NCBI GenBank assembly: GCA_937929945.1
Contig: CALFUK010000051.1
Coordinates: 1-32,870, forward strand
Length of the DNA: 32,870 nt
From: an uncultured Saprospiraceae bacterium
GTDB lineage: Bacteria > Bacteroidota > Bacteroidia > Chitinophagales > Saprospiraceae
Direction of reading: 5' to 3'
Under the pieces are notes generated by a model. That model worked only from the letters and a program-made list of their open reading frames with translations, had not been told where the DNA came from and made no database searches. The position numbers were made by a program, and so were the translations under genes. Shown here one piece after another: positions 8,268 to 16,752 of this stretch (positions are counted from its first letter, which is position 1; every line of letters begins with the position of its first letter).

Positions 8268-9406
8268 TAACCAATGGCTGATTTCAGATCAGCGATCAGA
8301 TCATCAGCATCCTCCACACCCACGCTCAGCCGAATCAAGCTATCAGTGAGCCCTACTTTCAGCCTTTCTTCTACAGGAATAGAAGCATGCGTCATAGAGG
8401 CGGGATGACCGATGAGTGACTCGACACCACCTAATGATTCTGCCAATGAGAATAAGTGTGTGTGACTCAGAATCTTCTCAGCTGCCTCATAGTTATTCTC
8501 ATGTAGATCAAAGGAGACCATACCACCAAAATCTTTCATCTGCTTAGCTGCGATGTCATGACCAGGATGATCTTCGAAGCCAGGATAATATACCTTGGAT
8601 ACTTTAGCATGTCCTCGTAGATACTCAGCTATTTTACGTGCATTTTCACAGGATCGTTGTACTCTAAGATGCAGCGTCTTAATCCCTCTCAAGATCAAGA
8701 AGCAGTCCATGGGTGCTGGTACAGCTCCTGCGGCATTTTGCAGAAATTTTAGTTCATCAGCTATGGCCTGATCATTAGTCATGACGCAGCCGTGGATCAC
8801 GTCAGAGTGCCCGCCTATGTATTTTGTGGCTGAGTGCAGGACCATATCCGCCCCGAGATCAAGTGGATTCTGCAGATACGGCGAAGCGAAAGTGTTGTCC
8901 ACGCAAGTTGTGACTCCCTTTGCCTTAGCTATTTGAGTGATGGCTGCTACATCTATGATTTGCAGCATGGGATTCGTCGGTGTCTCGATCCAGATCAGTT
9001 TGGTATTTTCGTTGATGTGATCTTCCACATTCTGAGCATCCGACATATCGATGAAATGAGATTTCAGGCCAAACTTCTCATACACCTTCACCATCAGTCG
9101 GTATGATCCTCCGTACAGATCATTCGTAGAGATGATCTCATCTCCTGGCTTCAGCATCTTCAGGATATTGTCCATCGCAGCCAGGCCACTGGCAAAGCTG
9201 ATGGCTTCTTTCGCATTCTCCAGTGCTGCCAGATTAGCCTGTAGGGCATGCCTGGTCGGATTCTGAGTCCTGGCATACTCGAAGCCCTTATGGACTCCTG
9301 GAGACTCTTGTACATAGGTGGATGTCTGATATATTGGCGTCATGATCGCTCCCGTAGAAGGATCTGGCTCTATGCCCGCATGTATTACTTTAGTGCCGAA
9401 TTTCAT
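8267..9406 (-). CDS. Trans-sulfuration PLP enzyme (cystathionine gamma-synthase/lyase type)
   Basis: 379 residues, typical for Cys/Met-metabolism PLP enzymes. The Schiff-base lysine is Lys195 in HSATKYIGGH, the substrate/PLP tyrosine-arginine region is FEYARTQNPTR (42-52), the PLP-stacking site is SGLAAM, and the C-terminal part has ESLIGHPASMTHA. Members either join O-acyl-homoserine and cysteine to cystathionine or cleave it. Gamma-synthase and gamma-lyase cannot be separated confidently by eye. The ATG start is followed by the standard beginning KFGTKVIHAG. It is the first gene of a pair with the sulfotransferase-like protein. Confidence 0.92.
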   Translation of the reverse strand: MKFGTKVIHAGIEPDPSTGAIMTPIYQTSTYVQESPGVHKGFEYARTQNPTRHALQANLAALENAKEAISFASGLAAMDNILKMLKPGDEIISTNDLYGGSYRLMVKVYEKFGLKSHFIDMSDAQNVEDHINENTKLIWIETPTNPMLQIIDVAAITQIAKAKGVTTCVDNTFASPYLQNPLDLGADMVLHSATKYIGGHSDVIHGCVMTNDQAIADELKFLQNAAGAVPAPMDCFLILRGIKTLHLRVQRSCENARKIAEYLRGHAKVSKVYYPGFEDHPGHDIAAKQMKDFGGMVSFDLHENNYEAAEKILSHTHLFSLAESLGGVESLIGHPASMTHASIPVEERLKVGLTDSLIRLSVGVEDADDLIADLKSAIG

Positions 9407-9510
9407 CTTCGCGTCTTTTTTAAATTGATAAGTCGCTAAAGTAACTAATCTATCACGAAGATGTTGCTTGGATTTAGCTCTGTGTGCAGGACGGATAGCA
9501 CTTTAATGAG

Positions 9511-9554
9511 AAAAACCTGTCATCATTTTTAGCTAAAAATGATGACAGGTTTTT
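9511..9554 (-). terminator. Perfect 44-bp palindromic terminator behind the transketolase genes
   Basis: Arms AAAAACCTGTCATCATTTTT and its exact complement meet at AGCT (9531-9534) without one mismatch. The stem is flanked by A on one side and T on the other, so it should terminate transcription in both directions. It lies 95 bp beyond the stop of the transketolase C-terminal gene and 105 bp before the trans-sulfuration gene. Confidence 0.8.
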
Positions 9555-9648
9555 AATGCGTTTCAACAGAATTACCTGATACCTCGTACCAGACTGCCAA
9601 TAGTTGATGCGGCTGGAATCTTATTCGACCGTATTGCTAGGCAAACCT

Positions 9649-10611
9649 TTAGCCCTTCCTTTTCAGCGCTTTCTTAGCTGATGCTATGATATTATCTACG
9701 CTAAGTCCGTACTTCGCTAAGAGCTGATCTGGCTTACCACTCTCTCCAAATGAATCATTCACCGCCACATATTCTAATGGTGCCGGACAATGCTGGCTGA
9801 TGACTTGCGCTACGCTATCACCGAGGCCTCCATTCATCTGATGTTCTTCCGCCGTGACCACACAGCCAGTCTTACTGACTGAGTCTATGATTGCAGTCTC
9901 ATCGAGAGGTTTGATGGTATGAATGTTATGCAGATCGACGCTGATGCCTTCTTTGATCAGCGCTTTGCTGGCTTCTATCGCATACCACATCATATGGCCG
10001 GTAGCAAAGATACTGACATCACTTCCTTCATTGAACTGGATAGCCTTGCCGATCTGGAAGCTACCTTCTGGGGTAAACATGGGCCAGCTCGGCCTACCGA
10101 ATCTGAGATATACTGGACCATCATGATCCGCGATAGCTATCGCCGCCTCTTTCGTCTGCTGCGCGTCACAAGGATTGATCACCGTGAAGCCTGGCAGCAT
10201 CTTCATCATACCCAGGTCTTCCAGAATCTGGTGTGTCGCACCATCTTCACCCAATGTGAGACCTGCATGTGAAGCACATATTTTCACATTCTTGTGAGAG
10301 TAAGCTATGGACTGTCTGATCTGATCATACACGCGGCCAGTCGCAAAATTTGCAAATGTACAGGCGTAAGGTATTTTACCACTTAGCGCTAAGCCAGCCG
10401 CTATACCCATCATATTAGCTTCTGCGATACCTACTTGGATGAAGCGTTCAGGGCTGTCCTTGATGAAGGCCTGCATTTTTAGTGAGCCTATAAGGTCGGC
10501 ACATAGACCTATCACGTCAGGATTTTGCTGCCCTACGATTTGTAGTCCTTCTCCGAATCCATCTCTGGTTGCCTTCTTTTGGTCAGCTGATAAAGAATTA
10601 ATGTCTATCAT
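9649..10611 (-). CDS. Transketolase, C-terminal subunit
   Basis: 320 residues covering the pyrimidine-binding and C-terminal domains of transketolase. Visible marks are the catalytic-glutamate segment FIQVGIAEANMMGIAAGLAL, ACTFANFATGRVYDQIRQ, the substrate-loop region SHAGLTLGEDGATHQ, and a closing domain with FGESGKPDQLLAKYGL. With the preceding gene it makes a two-polypeptide transketolase that moves two-carbon units between sugar phosphates in the pentose phosphate pathway. Its ATG is 27 bp after the stop of the N-terminal subunit gene. Deoxyxylulose-phosphate synthase, a relative, is unlikely because that enzyme is normally one chain. Confidence 0.93.
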   Translation of the reverse strand: MIDINSLSADQKKATRDGFGEGLQIVGQQNPDVIGLCADLIGSLKMQAFIKDSPERFIQVGIAEANMMGIAAGLALSGKIPYACTFANFATGRVYDQIRQSIAYSHKNVKICASHAGLTLGEDGATHQILEDLGMMKMLPGFTVINPCDAQQTKEAAIAIADHDGPVYLRFGRPSWPMFTPEGSFQIGKAIQFNEGSDVSIFATGHMMWYAIEASKALIKEGISVDLHNIHTIKPLDETAIIDSVSKTGCVVTAEEHQMNGGLGDSVAQVISQHCPAPLEYVAVNDSFGESGKPDQLLAKYGLSVDNIIASAKKALKRKG

Positions 10612-10638
10612 ATTGATTTTTCTTTTAAGCTCGGCTGA

Positions 10639-11481
10639 TTAATAATCGCCTTTGGTTTCTTCTAATTGAGATAATGCGTTTGCGAGTTGTTCGTCATTGG
10701 GAGCTTTGCCGTGCCAGGCGTGAGTACCCATCATAAAGTCCACACCGTAGCCCATTTCTGTTTTCATCAGTATGCATATCGGCTTGCCCTGGCCCGTCTG
10801 AGCTTTCGCTTCGGCCATTACTCTGATGATATCACTTATATCATTACCGTCCATGTGCAGCACTGTCCATCCGAAGGTCTTCCATTTACCTTCCAGGTCT
10901 CCTAAGGATAAGACATCTTCATTTGAGCCATCGATCTGCTGTCCATTCCAATCTACTGTCACAATTAGATTATCTACTTTATGATGTGGTGCGAACATAG
11001 CTGCTTCCCACACCTGTCCCTCTTGTAGCTCTCCATCACCTGTGAGCACATAGACGAGTCTGTCATCTCCATTCATTTTCTTAGCTAAAGCCGCTCCGAT
11101 GGCGACAGACATACCCTGACCTAAAGAGCCTGAGGCTACTCTGATACCTGGAAGCCCTTCATGAGTAGCAGGGTGCCCCTGCAGTCTGCTATTGAGCCTT
11201 CTGAAAGTGGACAGTTCTGCCACGGGAAAATAGTTAGCTCTGGCCAGCACACTATACCATACTGGAGAGATATGACCATTGGAGAGAAAAAACATGTCTT
11301 CGTGCTCACCCTTCATCTGAAAAGCGGGATCATGCTTCATGATCTCAAAATATAATGCCACTAAAAAGTCGGCACATCCGAGCGACCCTCCAGGATGTCC
11401 ACTCTGACAGGCGTGTGTCTGTCTGAGAATGTCTCTTCTCACCTGTGTCGCTATAGCATTTAGATTATCGATGTCTGCCAT
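10639..11481 (-). CDS. Transketolase, N-terminal subunit
   Basis: 280 residues forming the thiamine-diphosphate pyrophosphate-binding half. The TPP motif runs from GDGELQEGQVWEAAM (148 onward) to VDWNG (176-180). The early active-site SGHPGGSLG (28-36), GHISPVWYS and SLGQGMSVAIGAAL are also clear. It ends before the pyrimidine domain, which is encoded by the next gene, so both products must assemble to be active. The ATG at 11481 gives the usual short N-terminus. No clean promoter box was found in the 83 bp up to the HU terminator. Confidence 0.94.
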   Translation of the reverse strand: MADIDNLNAIATQVRRDILRQTHACQSGHPGGSLGCADFLVALYFEIMKHDPAFQMKGEHEDMFFLSNGHISPVWYSVLARANYFPVAELSTFRRLNSRLQGHPATHEGLPGIRVASGSLGQGMSVAIGAALAKKMNGDDRLVYVLTGDGELQEGQVWEAAMFAPHHKVDNLIVTVDWNGQQIDGSNEDVLSLGDLEGKWKTFGWTVLHMDGNDISDIIRVMAEAKAQTGQGKPICILMKTEMGYGVDFMMGTHAWHGKAPNDEQLANALSQLEETKGDY

Positions 11482-11565
11482 GTTTGTGTCTGTTAGTTAT
11501 GATTGGTATCGTCCGGATACAAATTATTTTGATGATTTTGATTGGTGTTCTTCGAGCTTGAAAAC

Positions 11566-11598
11566 AAAAAAAGAGGTCGACAAACATCAACCTCTTTA
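11566..11598 (-). terminator. Intrinsic terminator of the HU gene
   Basis: On the minus strand, AAAGAGGT and ACCTCTTT form an 8-bp stem around a 12-base loop, followed by a T-rich tract. It begins about 32 bp after the HU stop codon. Confidence 0.75.
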
Positions 11599-11629
11599 TT
11601 AAATTTAATTCTCGAAATAATAGTAGATA

Positions 11630-11911
11630 TTACTTCTTTTTGTTGACTGCTTCATCCAAGCCTTTGCCCGTCTTGAACTTGACAACATTTTTTGCTTTTA
11701 TCTTAATGGTCTCTCCTGTTGCAGGATTTCTTCCATCTCTTGCTGCTCTACGGTTAATAGAAAATGTACCAAAGCCAGGCATGGTTAACTTGTCACCTGA
11801 TTTTAGACATTTTTCGATGCTTTCAAAAACAGTATTAACGACCTCAGTTGCCTGTCCTTTGCTTAGTTCAGCTGACGTAGCTACTGAATCGATTAAATCG
11901 CCTTTTGTCAT
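11630..11911 (-). CDS. HU-family nucleoid protein
   Basis: 93 residues, standard HU/IHF length. The sequence starts MTKGDLIDSVA with the two N-terminal dimerisation helices. It continues with the family signature GFGTFSINRRAARDGRNPAT (about residues 46-65), whose arm carries the DNA-intercalating proline, and ends in a lysine-rich tail. It binds DNA as a dimer with low sequence specificity and shapes the nucleoid. It is monocistronic, with its own canonical promoter and a terminator. It is closer to HU than to IHF by eye, though the two cannot always be told apart. Confidence 0.95.
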   Translation of the reverse strand: MTKGDLIDSVATSAELSKGQATEVVNTVFESIEKCLKSGDKLTMPGFGTFSINRRAARDGRNPATGETIKIKAKNVVKFKTGKGLDEAVNKKK

Positions 11912-11955
11912 AATATTTAAATTTGTTTTAATTTATAAACTAATAAAAGTCAGCT

Positions 11956-11987
11956 CAAAAGTATATTATAAAAAAAAGTTATTCAAA
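11956..11987 (-). promoter_or_regulatory. Canonical Bacteroidota promoter for HU
   Basis: On the minus strand TTTG (11987-11984), a 20-bp gap and TACTTTTG (11963-11956) match the TTTG-N19-21-TAnnTTTG consensus exactly. The box is about 45 bp upstream of the HU ATG. This is the clearest promoter in the window. Confidence 0.8.
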
Positions 11988-12070
11988 GTTTTTCCTGTCA
12001 TATTCATACACATAAGGCAAAAAAGCTATTAAATGGCCTAATAATGCAGCTAAAACCCTTATTTTAGAAC

Positions 12071-12289
12071 ATGAAGAACTGGATTTTTAGCAGAAAATGG
12101 CTCACTTCGTGCCTATTCTTGGGGGCTTCCCTCCTCCTGACAGCTACATTCTCTTCTTGCAAGACGGGCTATGGCTGCCCAGTAAGTGAGCAATATAAGG
12201 TCAAAACAGACAAGCATGGTGACCTCTCTACGAAGCGTGGCAAATCCAGACTCATGAGTAAAAAGAGAAGAAAAAGGTCGAAATTCTAA
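12071..12289 (+). CDS. Small basic lipoprotein, function unknown
   Basis: 72 residues. A charged start (MKNWIFSRKW) is followed by a hydrophobic core and a lipobox ending in Cys30 (ATFSSC), so the mature product would be a very short lipoprotein. The mature part has the motif KTGYGCPVSEQY and a strongly basic end rich in Lys/Arg (STKRGKSRLMSKKRRKRSKF). Short proteins of this pattern recur in Bacteroidota, but I know of no assigned role. It is transcribed away from HU and converges with the ABC permease operon, 15 bp away. Confidence 0.7.
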   Translation: MKNWIFSRKWLTSCLFLGASLLLTATFSSCKTGYGCPVSEQYKVKTDKHGDLSTKRGKSRLMSKKRRKRSKF

Positions 12290-12304
12290 GGACCTGCTCC
12301 GATA

Positions 12305-13456
12305 CTACAGCATCCGCCCATAGTGATGCCTGAGCCTCTCCCCTATGGTATTAAAGGCGAAGACCAATAAGAAAATGCACACTCCAGGAAATACAGCCAG
12401 CCACCAGGCTCGATAGTTAGTGCGCGAAGCTCCCATGAGACTACCCCAGGTCACCTGATCGGCACTGAGTCCGATGCCCAAGAAAGACAAGGTGGACTCC
12501 ACGACAATGGCACCCGATATACCAAAGGAGACCAAGACGAAGAGTGGTGCAATCGCATTAGGTAGTGCATACTTGAGAATGATGGTGAGCTGAGCTAAGC
12601 CACCAATCGAGGCTGCTCTCACATAGTTCATCTCCCTGATCTTCAAGAGCTCTGCTCTGACTAATCTCGATATGGATGGCCAGCTCAATAAAGCTATCGT
12701 TAAGATAAGCGTCCATACGGTAGGTCTAGCAATGAGGGCCAGTATCGCAAGCAGAATGAAAAGTACAGGTACAGCTTTCCATAATTCATGAAGTCTCTGG
12801 ACGATCAGATCCAATGGTACAAAGACGAAACTGGACTCCATCCACCCCTGTAAGGCAAATGCGCGAGTCAACTTGACACACAGTAACCAAAAGGAAATCA
12901 GGAAGCCCGAAAATCCCAGCAGCAGACTCACCATCAAACTAAATCCACCGTATACCAGGTAGAACCCAAACACGACTTGAAGTAAGCACCACAGCAGCAA
13001 CAAAGGCCAGCTCACGCTGATCGATGCATCACCAAAATAACCAGACAGTATCCCAAAGAATAATCCAATGATCACAGTGATCAGGATAGACCCTATCCCA
13101 ATCAATAATGCCCAACGGCTACCGTGTACCACGCCTGCAGCTACATCTCGGCCAATGTGATCAGTACCCATAAAGTGCCTGCGCGGGCCAGACACAGTGG
13201 GTGAGTGGTAGGGACTAAGAGCCTGTCCCAGCGTAGAGGGTCGGTACTTGATAAATGGCTCTATGCTCCATAGATAAGCATGATCATGCTGGCCTGACCA
13301 CATGGGAAATACGATACCCTCAGATGTCTTAGCCACGATCGCCTGATCATTCGCTATGACATCGGCGAATAAGGCCAGTCCTGCAAAGAGGGATAATATC
13401 ACCAATGATACTTTGCCAGAGCGACTGCTTGATATGACTTTTATCAGCTGCTTCAT
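12305..13456 (-). CDS. OppC/DppC-type ABC permease with extra membrane segment
   Basis: 383 residues, against about 290-300 for ordinary OppC/DppC. The DppC hallmarks are present: FMGTDHIGRDV (95-105), GYFGDA (139-144), the cytoplasmic coupling loop YVRAASIGGL...LPNAIAPL and ESTLSFLGIGL. About 70 extra residues (roughly 144-216) carrying two hydrophobic helices split the membrane domain. A longer periplasmic loop (about 40-95) is also seen. The ATG overlaps the upstream permease stop by four bases (ATGA). With OppB and the binding protein it should form a peptide or nickel-type importer; no ATPase gene is next to it. Confidence 0.88.
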   Translation of the reverse strand: MKQLIKVISSSRSGKVSLVILSLFAGLALFADVIANDQAIVAKTSEGIVFPMWSGQHDHAYLWSIEPFIKYRPSTLGQALSPYHSPTVSGPRRHFMGTDHIGRDVAAGVVHGSRWALLIGIGSILITVIIGLFFGILSGYFGDASISVSWPLLLLWCLLQVVFGFYLVYGGFSLMVSLLLGFSGFLISFWLLCVKLTRAFALQGWMESSFVFVPLDLIVQRLHELWKAVPVLFILLAILALIARPTVWTLILTIALLSWPSISRLVRAELLKIREMNYVRAASIGGLAQLTIILKYALPNAIAPLFVLVSFGISGAIVVESTLSFLGIGLSADQVTWGSLMGASRTNYRAWWLAVFPGVCIFLLVFAFNTIGERLRHHYGRML

Positions 13457-14835
13457 CTCAGTTTATACTTGATGCGAGGATCTATTTTCTGATAGATCAA
13501 ATCACCGATTAAATAGATAATCATGGTGCTGAGAGAGATGATGATCAAGATCGCTGAGATCGTATTCCAGTCATCAGAGTAGATCGACGTATACAGTAGC
13601 CTCCCCATACCGGGAATATTAAAGATCACCTCTATGACCAGTGATCCAGCTATAGCTGCAGGTATTCTGGCGATGATAATCGTAAATATTGGCAGCAGCG
13701 AATTCGGTAGGACATGTCTGCGCATGGCAGCGAACTGAGTAAGTCCCTTACTAATGGCTGTCTTGTAATAAGCTTGGTCCTTTTCATTGAGCACAGAAGA
13801 TCTCATCTGCCGCCCCATGTAGGCGAGCGAGTGGATCACCAGGCAAAATAAAGGTAAGACTAGCTTTTCCAGATTAGTCCACATCTGGCCAAGGACTCCT
13901 TGAGATCTGCCATCATAAAAGGTACCTACCCCAGGGAAAATATCAGTCCAACGCCCAAAGTCATCGCTGGTAAAAAAAACGATCAGCATCGTCGCCATCC
14001 AAAAGACGGGTATAGAATAGATCACATATAGCAGTAAAAAACCAAAACGGTCAAACAGACTACCATGATAGTATGCTGCATAAAAGCCAAATGGCAAGGC
14101 AATAAATGAACTCATGATCACTGCTATCAAGCCCAATGCAATAGACCAATTCAGGGCTTTAATAATCTTAGTGGTGATAGGGCGCCCATCGATCATTGAG
14201 CGGCCAAAGTCTCCTCTCAATAAAGAAGATACCCATTGGTGAAATTGATTCTTGTAACCATGCAGGCGTATACTGGGATAAAACCAACTCTGTGCCGGCA
14301 CATACGTCATAGCGTGCTGTGCCTCCAGTACAGCCGCATGACTTAGCACTAACTCTGGCCTCGATCGCACTGCCAATGATACGTCCCTATTGGCGGCACT
14401 CAGTTCAGATGCTTTGATGATACCGTGGTAGGCATCATACAGCGCGCTGACGCCAGACTGCGCTACCTCTCTTGTAAATGCTCTGAGGGCCAGCATATAG
14501 GCTTGTATTTTATCCCACTCTCGGTACTCCTGAAGTAAGTCTCTTGCTAACTCAGCTTCTTTTGGAAATGAAATGCGATGAAGCGTGTCGGGGTAATAGT
14601 GCGGCACTAAACTGATGTAGAATAAGGGCTGATCAGTCCCCAGTTCTGATGCAGCTGCCCGATACTCCTGCTCATAATCAATACTACGCTCATCTGAGCT
14701 GCGCAGACCTCTCACACTGAGCAATCCATCGACAGGATCACTACCCGATAGCTGAAATAGAAAGAAGCTTATCGCGCAAATGATGAAAAGTGTCGGCAGG
14801 ATCAGTAGTAATCGGATGATGATATACCTCAGCAT
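13453..14835 (-). CDS. OppB/DppB-type ABC permease with large periplasmic insertion
   Basis: 460 residues, well above the usual 305-335. The N-terminal helix and SGSDPVDGLL fit OppB, as do LGTDQPLFY (65-73), the resumed motif WVSSLLRGDFGRS (201-213), the coupling loop YYKTAISKGLTQFAAMRRHV and VIEVIFNIPGMGRLLY. Between residues 74 and 193 lies an insertion of about 120 residues, helical in appearance, in the first periplasmic loop. The gene starts 3 bp after the binding-protein stop and overlaps the next permease by 4 bp, so the three are one operon. Confidence 0.88.
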   Translation of the reverse strand: MLRYIIIRLLLILPTLFIICAISFFLFQLSGSDPVDGLLSVRGLRSSDERSIDYEQEYRAAASELGTDQPLFYISLVPHYYPDTLHRISFPKEAELARDLLQEYREWDKIQAYMLALRAFTREVAQSGVSALYDAYHGIIKASELSAANRDVSLAVRSRPELVLSHAAVLEAQHAMTYVPAQSWFYPSIRLHGYKNQFHQWVSSLLRGDFGRSMIDGRPITTKIIKALNWSIALGLIAVIMSSFIALPFGFYAAYYHGSLFDRFGFLLLYVIYSIPVFWMATMLIVFFTSDDFGRWTDIFPGVGTFYDGRSQGVLGQMWTNLEKLVLPLFCLVIHSLAYMGRQMRSSVLNEKDQAYYKTAISKGLTQFAAMRRHVLPNSLLPIFTIIIARIPAAIAGSLVIEVIFNIPGMGRLLYTSIYSDDWNTISAILIIISLSTMIIYLIGDLIYQKIDPRIKYKLR

Positions 14836-14838
14836 GGA

Positions 14839-16596
14839 TCACTGATTAGCCATCACAGGAGCTGTAGAGCTGGCACGCTGGAGAAAATAGCCTGGTCTCT
14901 TCACACTGAAGATCGGATTGATCTCCTTACGAGTCGCCAGCTTAGTCAGGGGAGAATAGAGAAAGATAGCTGGCTGATCCTCATACATCTGCTGCTGTAT
15001 GCTGAGGTATAGCTCTTTCCTTCGTTCTGGGTCTCCTTCTGACTGCAGTAGCTCTATCGCCTCATCGACTGCCTCATTCGCATAGCCCGTGACATTGTCT
15101 TTGCCGAGGGTAGCATTATCTGAGTGCCACCGATTATAGGGATCATAATCCGCCAGTGACACCTGCAGCGACAGAGGCGTCATATCATAATCGCCCGTAT
15201 AGATATTCTCCCTGACCATCGTCCGATAGTCCTTCTGGATGATCTCTATTTCGGCTCCGATCTGCTTCGCATTTTCCTGTAAGATGAGGGCCAGCCGCTG
15301 ACCCAAGGCTCCACCAGAAATGTGCATTCTTAGTTTTAGATCAGTCTTCGCTCCCAGTAGGATTTTGTCTAGCAGACCATCACCATCAGAATCTCGCCAT
15401 CCAGATGATGCCAATAGCGCGGAGGCCTCTTCTGTATCGAATGCTAAGGGCTCGAACTGATCAGCATAATATTCATCAAAGGGCAGGATGGTGCCGACAG
15501 TGCGCTGGCCATAGCCCTCTTCGAAGACCTTGATAAAATCATCCACATCTAACAGATGGGCCATAGCTTTTCTGACGTCAGGGTCTCCCAAGATAGCGGA
15601 GCGATTATTCATGGCTACATAGTAGAATTTAGATAACTGGGGTGTACTGAATTCTAAGTGCTCTTTTTCTTCTTTCTGTAGCTGCTTAAAGGCTGTCCCA
15701 CTGACCACAGTCATCATATCTATGGCTCCTGATTTTAGTTGAGTGATGGCAGATGTCTCATCTTTGATGAAGTGAAATACAATCTCTTTAGGCACTGCTT
15801 GCAGAAACAGTCGATCTGGGTAGCTGTCACCCCACCAATTTTCTTTTCTGACCAGGCTCATGTATTGATCCGTCTCCCATGCATTCAGGCTGTACGGGCC
15901 TGCACCTTCGGTGACTTCTTGCTGAAAGAGCACATCATTGAACTGCTTAGCAAAGGCTACGAAGGCTGGATCGTTCATCACAGATTCTAAGCCATCAGTA
16001 TCTACATAATCAATTAATTGAACACCATCCATAGCTCCCTCAGGGTCATAGATGTGAGCTGGATAAATCTCAAATGACGCAGCTGTCTCTAATGCTAATG
16101 CATTGTCGATAGCAAATATCACAGTGAATTTTTTAGGATTCTGAGGATCGACTTCTACATCAGCTATGTCTTTAAGATAGGCCTTCCAGGCAGGGACACT
16201 TACATTAGGGTGTTTCACAGCTTTAAGAGTGAAAATATAGTCTTCCGCTGTAATCGGTGTACCATCCATCCAGCGGGCCTCTTCGACAATCTCAAAGGTG
16301 TATTTGACCCCTCGATCGAATCGACCTGATGTTATTTTTTCCTCTTGAGGTATCTCCTTCGCTAAGATGGGTGAGAGCTCTAAGCTGACTGGGTCAAACT
16401 CTGCCAACTGTAGAAAGAGATAGGGATAGATCTCTCTGGCCTGAGACGATCGGCTGGCAAACATAGGACTGATCCGCTGGGGGTCTTTATCTAGTCTAAT
16501 GTGTATGGTATGATCCTGACTGATGAGTGCGGGCGTGTCTGTCCGACATCCAATAAAAACGAGAAAAGAGAATAAAACAATAAGCTTATCATACAT
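14839..16596 (-). CDS. Family 5 ABC substrate-binding lipoprotein
   Basis: About 585 residues with the SBP_bac_5 (peptide/nickel binding) layout. It begins with a lipoprotein signal MYDKLIVLFSFLVFIGC. Domain marks include FEIVEEARWMDGTPITAEDYIFTLKA in two halves, AGPYSLNAWETDQYMSLVRKE, and the C-terminal YDMTPLSLQVSLADYDPYN region. I chose ATG at 16596 over TTG at 16647. The signal peptide then starts correctly, and a perfect -7 box (TACTTTTG) overlaps the TTG, so the TTG should lie outside the transcript. It heads an operon with two permeases. The ligand is unknown. Confidence 0.88.
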   Translation of the reverse strand: MYDKLIVLFSFLVFIGCRTDTPALISQDHTIHIRLDKDPQRISPMFASRSSQAREIYPYLFLQLAEFDPVSLELSPILAKEIPQEEKITSGRFDRGVKYTFEIVEEARWMDGTPITAEDYIFTLKAVKHPNVSVPAWKAYLKDIADVEVDPQNPKKFTVIFAIDNALALETAASFEIYPAHIYDPEGAMDGVQLIDYVDTDGLESVMNDPAFVAFAKQFNDVLFQQEVTEGAGPYSLNAWETDQYMSLVRKENWWGDSYPDRLFLQAVPKEIVFHFIKDETSAITQLKSGAIDMMTVVSGTAFKQLQKEEKEHLEFSTPQLSKFYYVAMNNRSAILGDPDVRKAMAHLLDVDDFIKVFEEGYGQRTVGTILPFDEYYADQFEPLAFDTEEASALLASSGWRDSDGDGLLDKILLGAKTDLKLRMHISGGALGQRLALILQENAKQIGAEIEIIQKDYRTMVRENIYTGDYDMTPLSLQVSLADYDPYNRWHSDNATLGKDNVTGYANEAVDEAIELLQSEGDPERRKELYLSIQQQMYEDQPAIFLYSPLTKLATRKEINPIFSVKRPGYFLQRASSTAPVMANQ

Positions 16597-16644
16597 ATAA
16601 GCAAGATACAAAATAACAAAATCTAATCCTGTGGTTGGCAGCAA

Positions 16645-16672
16645 CAAAAGTAAAGCTGACCTGTTTGGACAA
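16645..16672 (-). promoter_or_regulatory. Promoter of the peptide-type ABC operon
   Basis: On the minus strand TTG (16672-16670), a 17-bp gap and TACTTTTG (16652-16645) match the Bacteroidota pattern, with a perfect -7 box and slightly short spacing. It lies about 50 bp upstream of the binding-protein ATG at 16596. Confidence 0.55.
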
Positions 16673-16673
16673 T

Positions 16674-16715
16674 AGTTAGCGCTTCATTAATCAGAAGATA
16701 GATATTGCGCTAACT
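16674..16715. promoter_or_regulatory. Inverted repeat between divergent genes, operator candidate
   Basis: AGTTAGCGC (16674-16682) and its exact complement GCGCTAACT (16707-16715) are separated by 24 bp. They sit between the divergent binding-protein and TIGR01777 genes. The left arm abuts the -33 element of the ABC operon promoter, so a bound dimer could affect both genes. This is inferred from position only. Confidence 0.35.
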
Positions 16716-16752
16716 TATTAGTAGATGGACGTCCAGTCCTAAAATAAAACAG

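Noticed and set aside
16597-16647. TTG start for the ABC binding protein
   Set aside because: The TTG overlaps a perfect -7 promoter box and would spoil the lipoprotein signal peptide; ATG at 16596 fits both.
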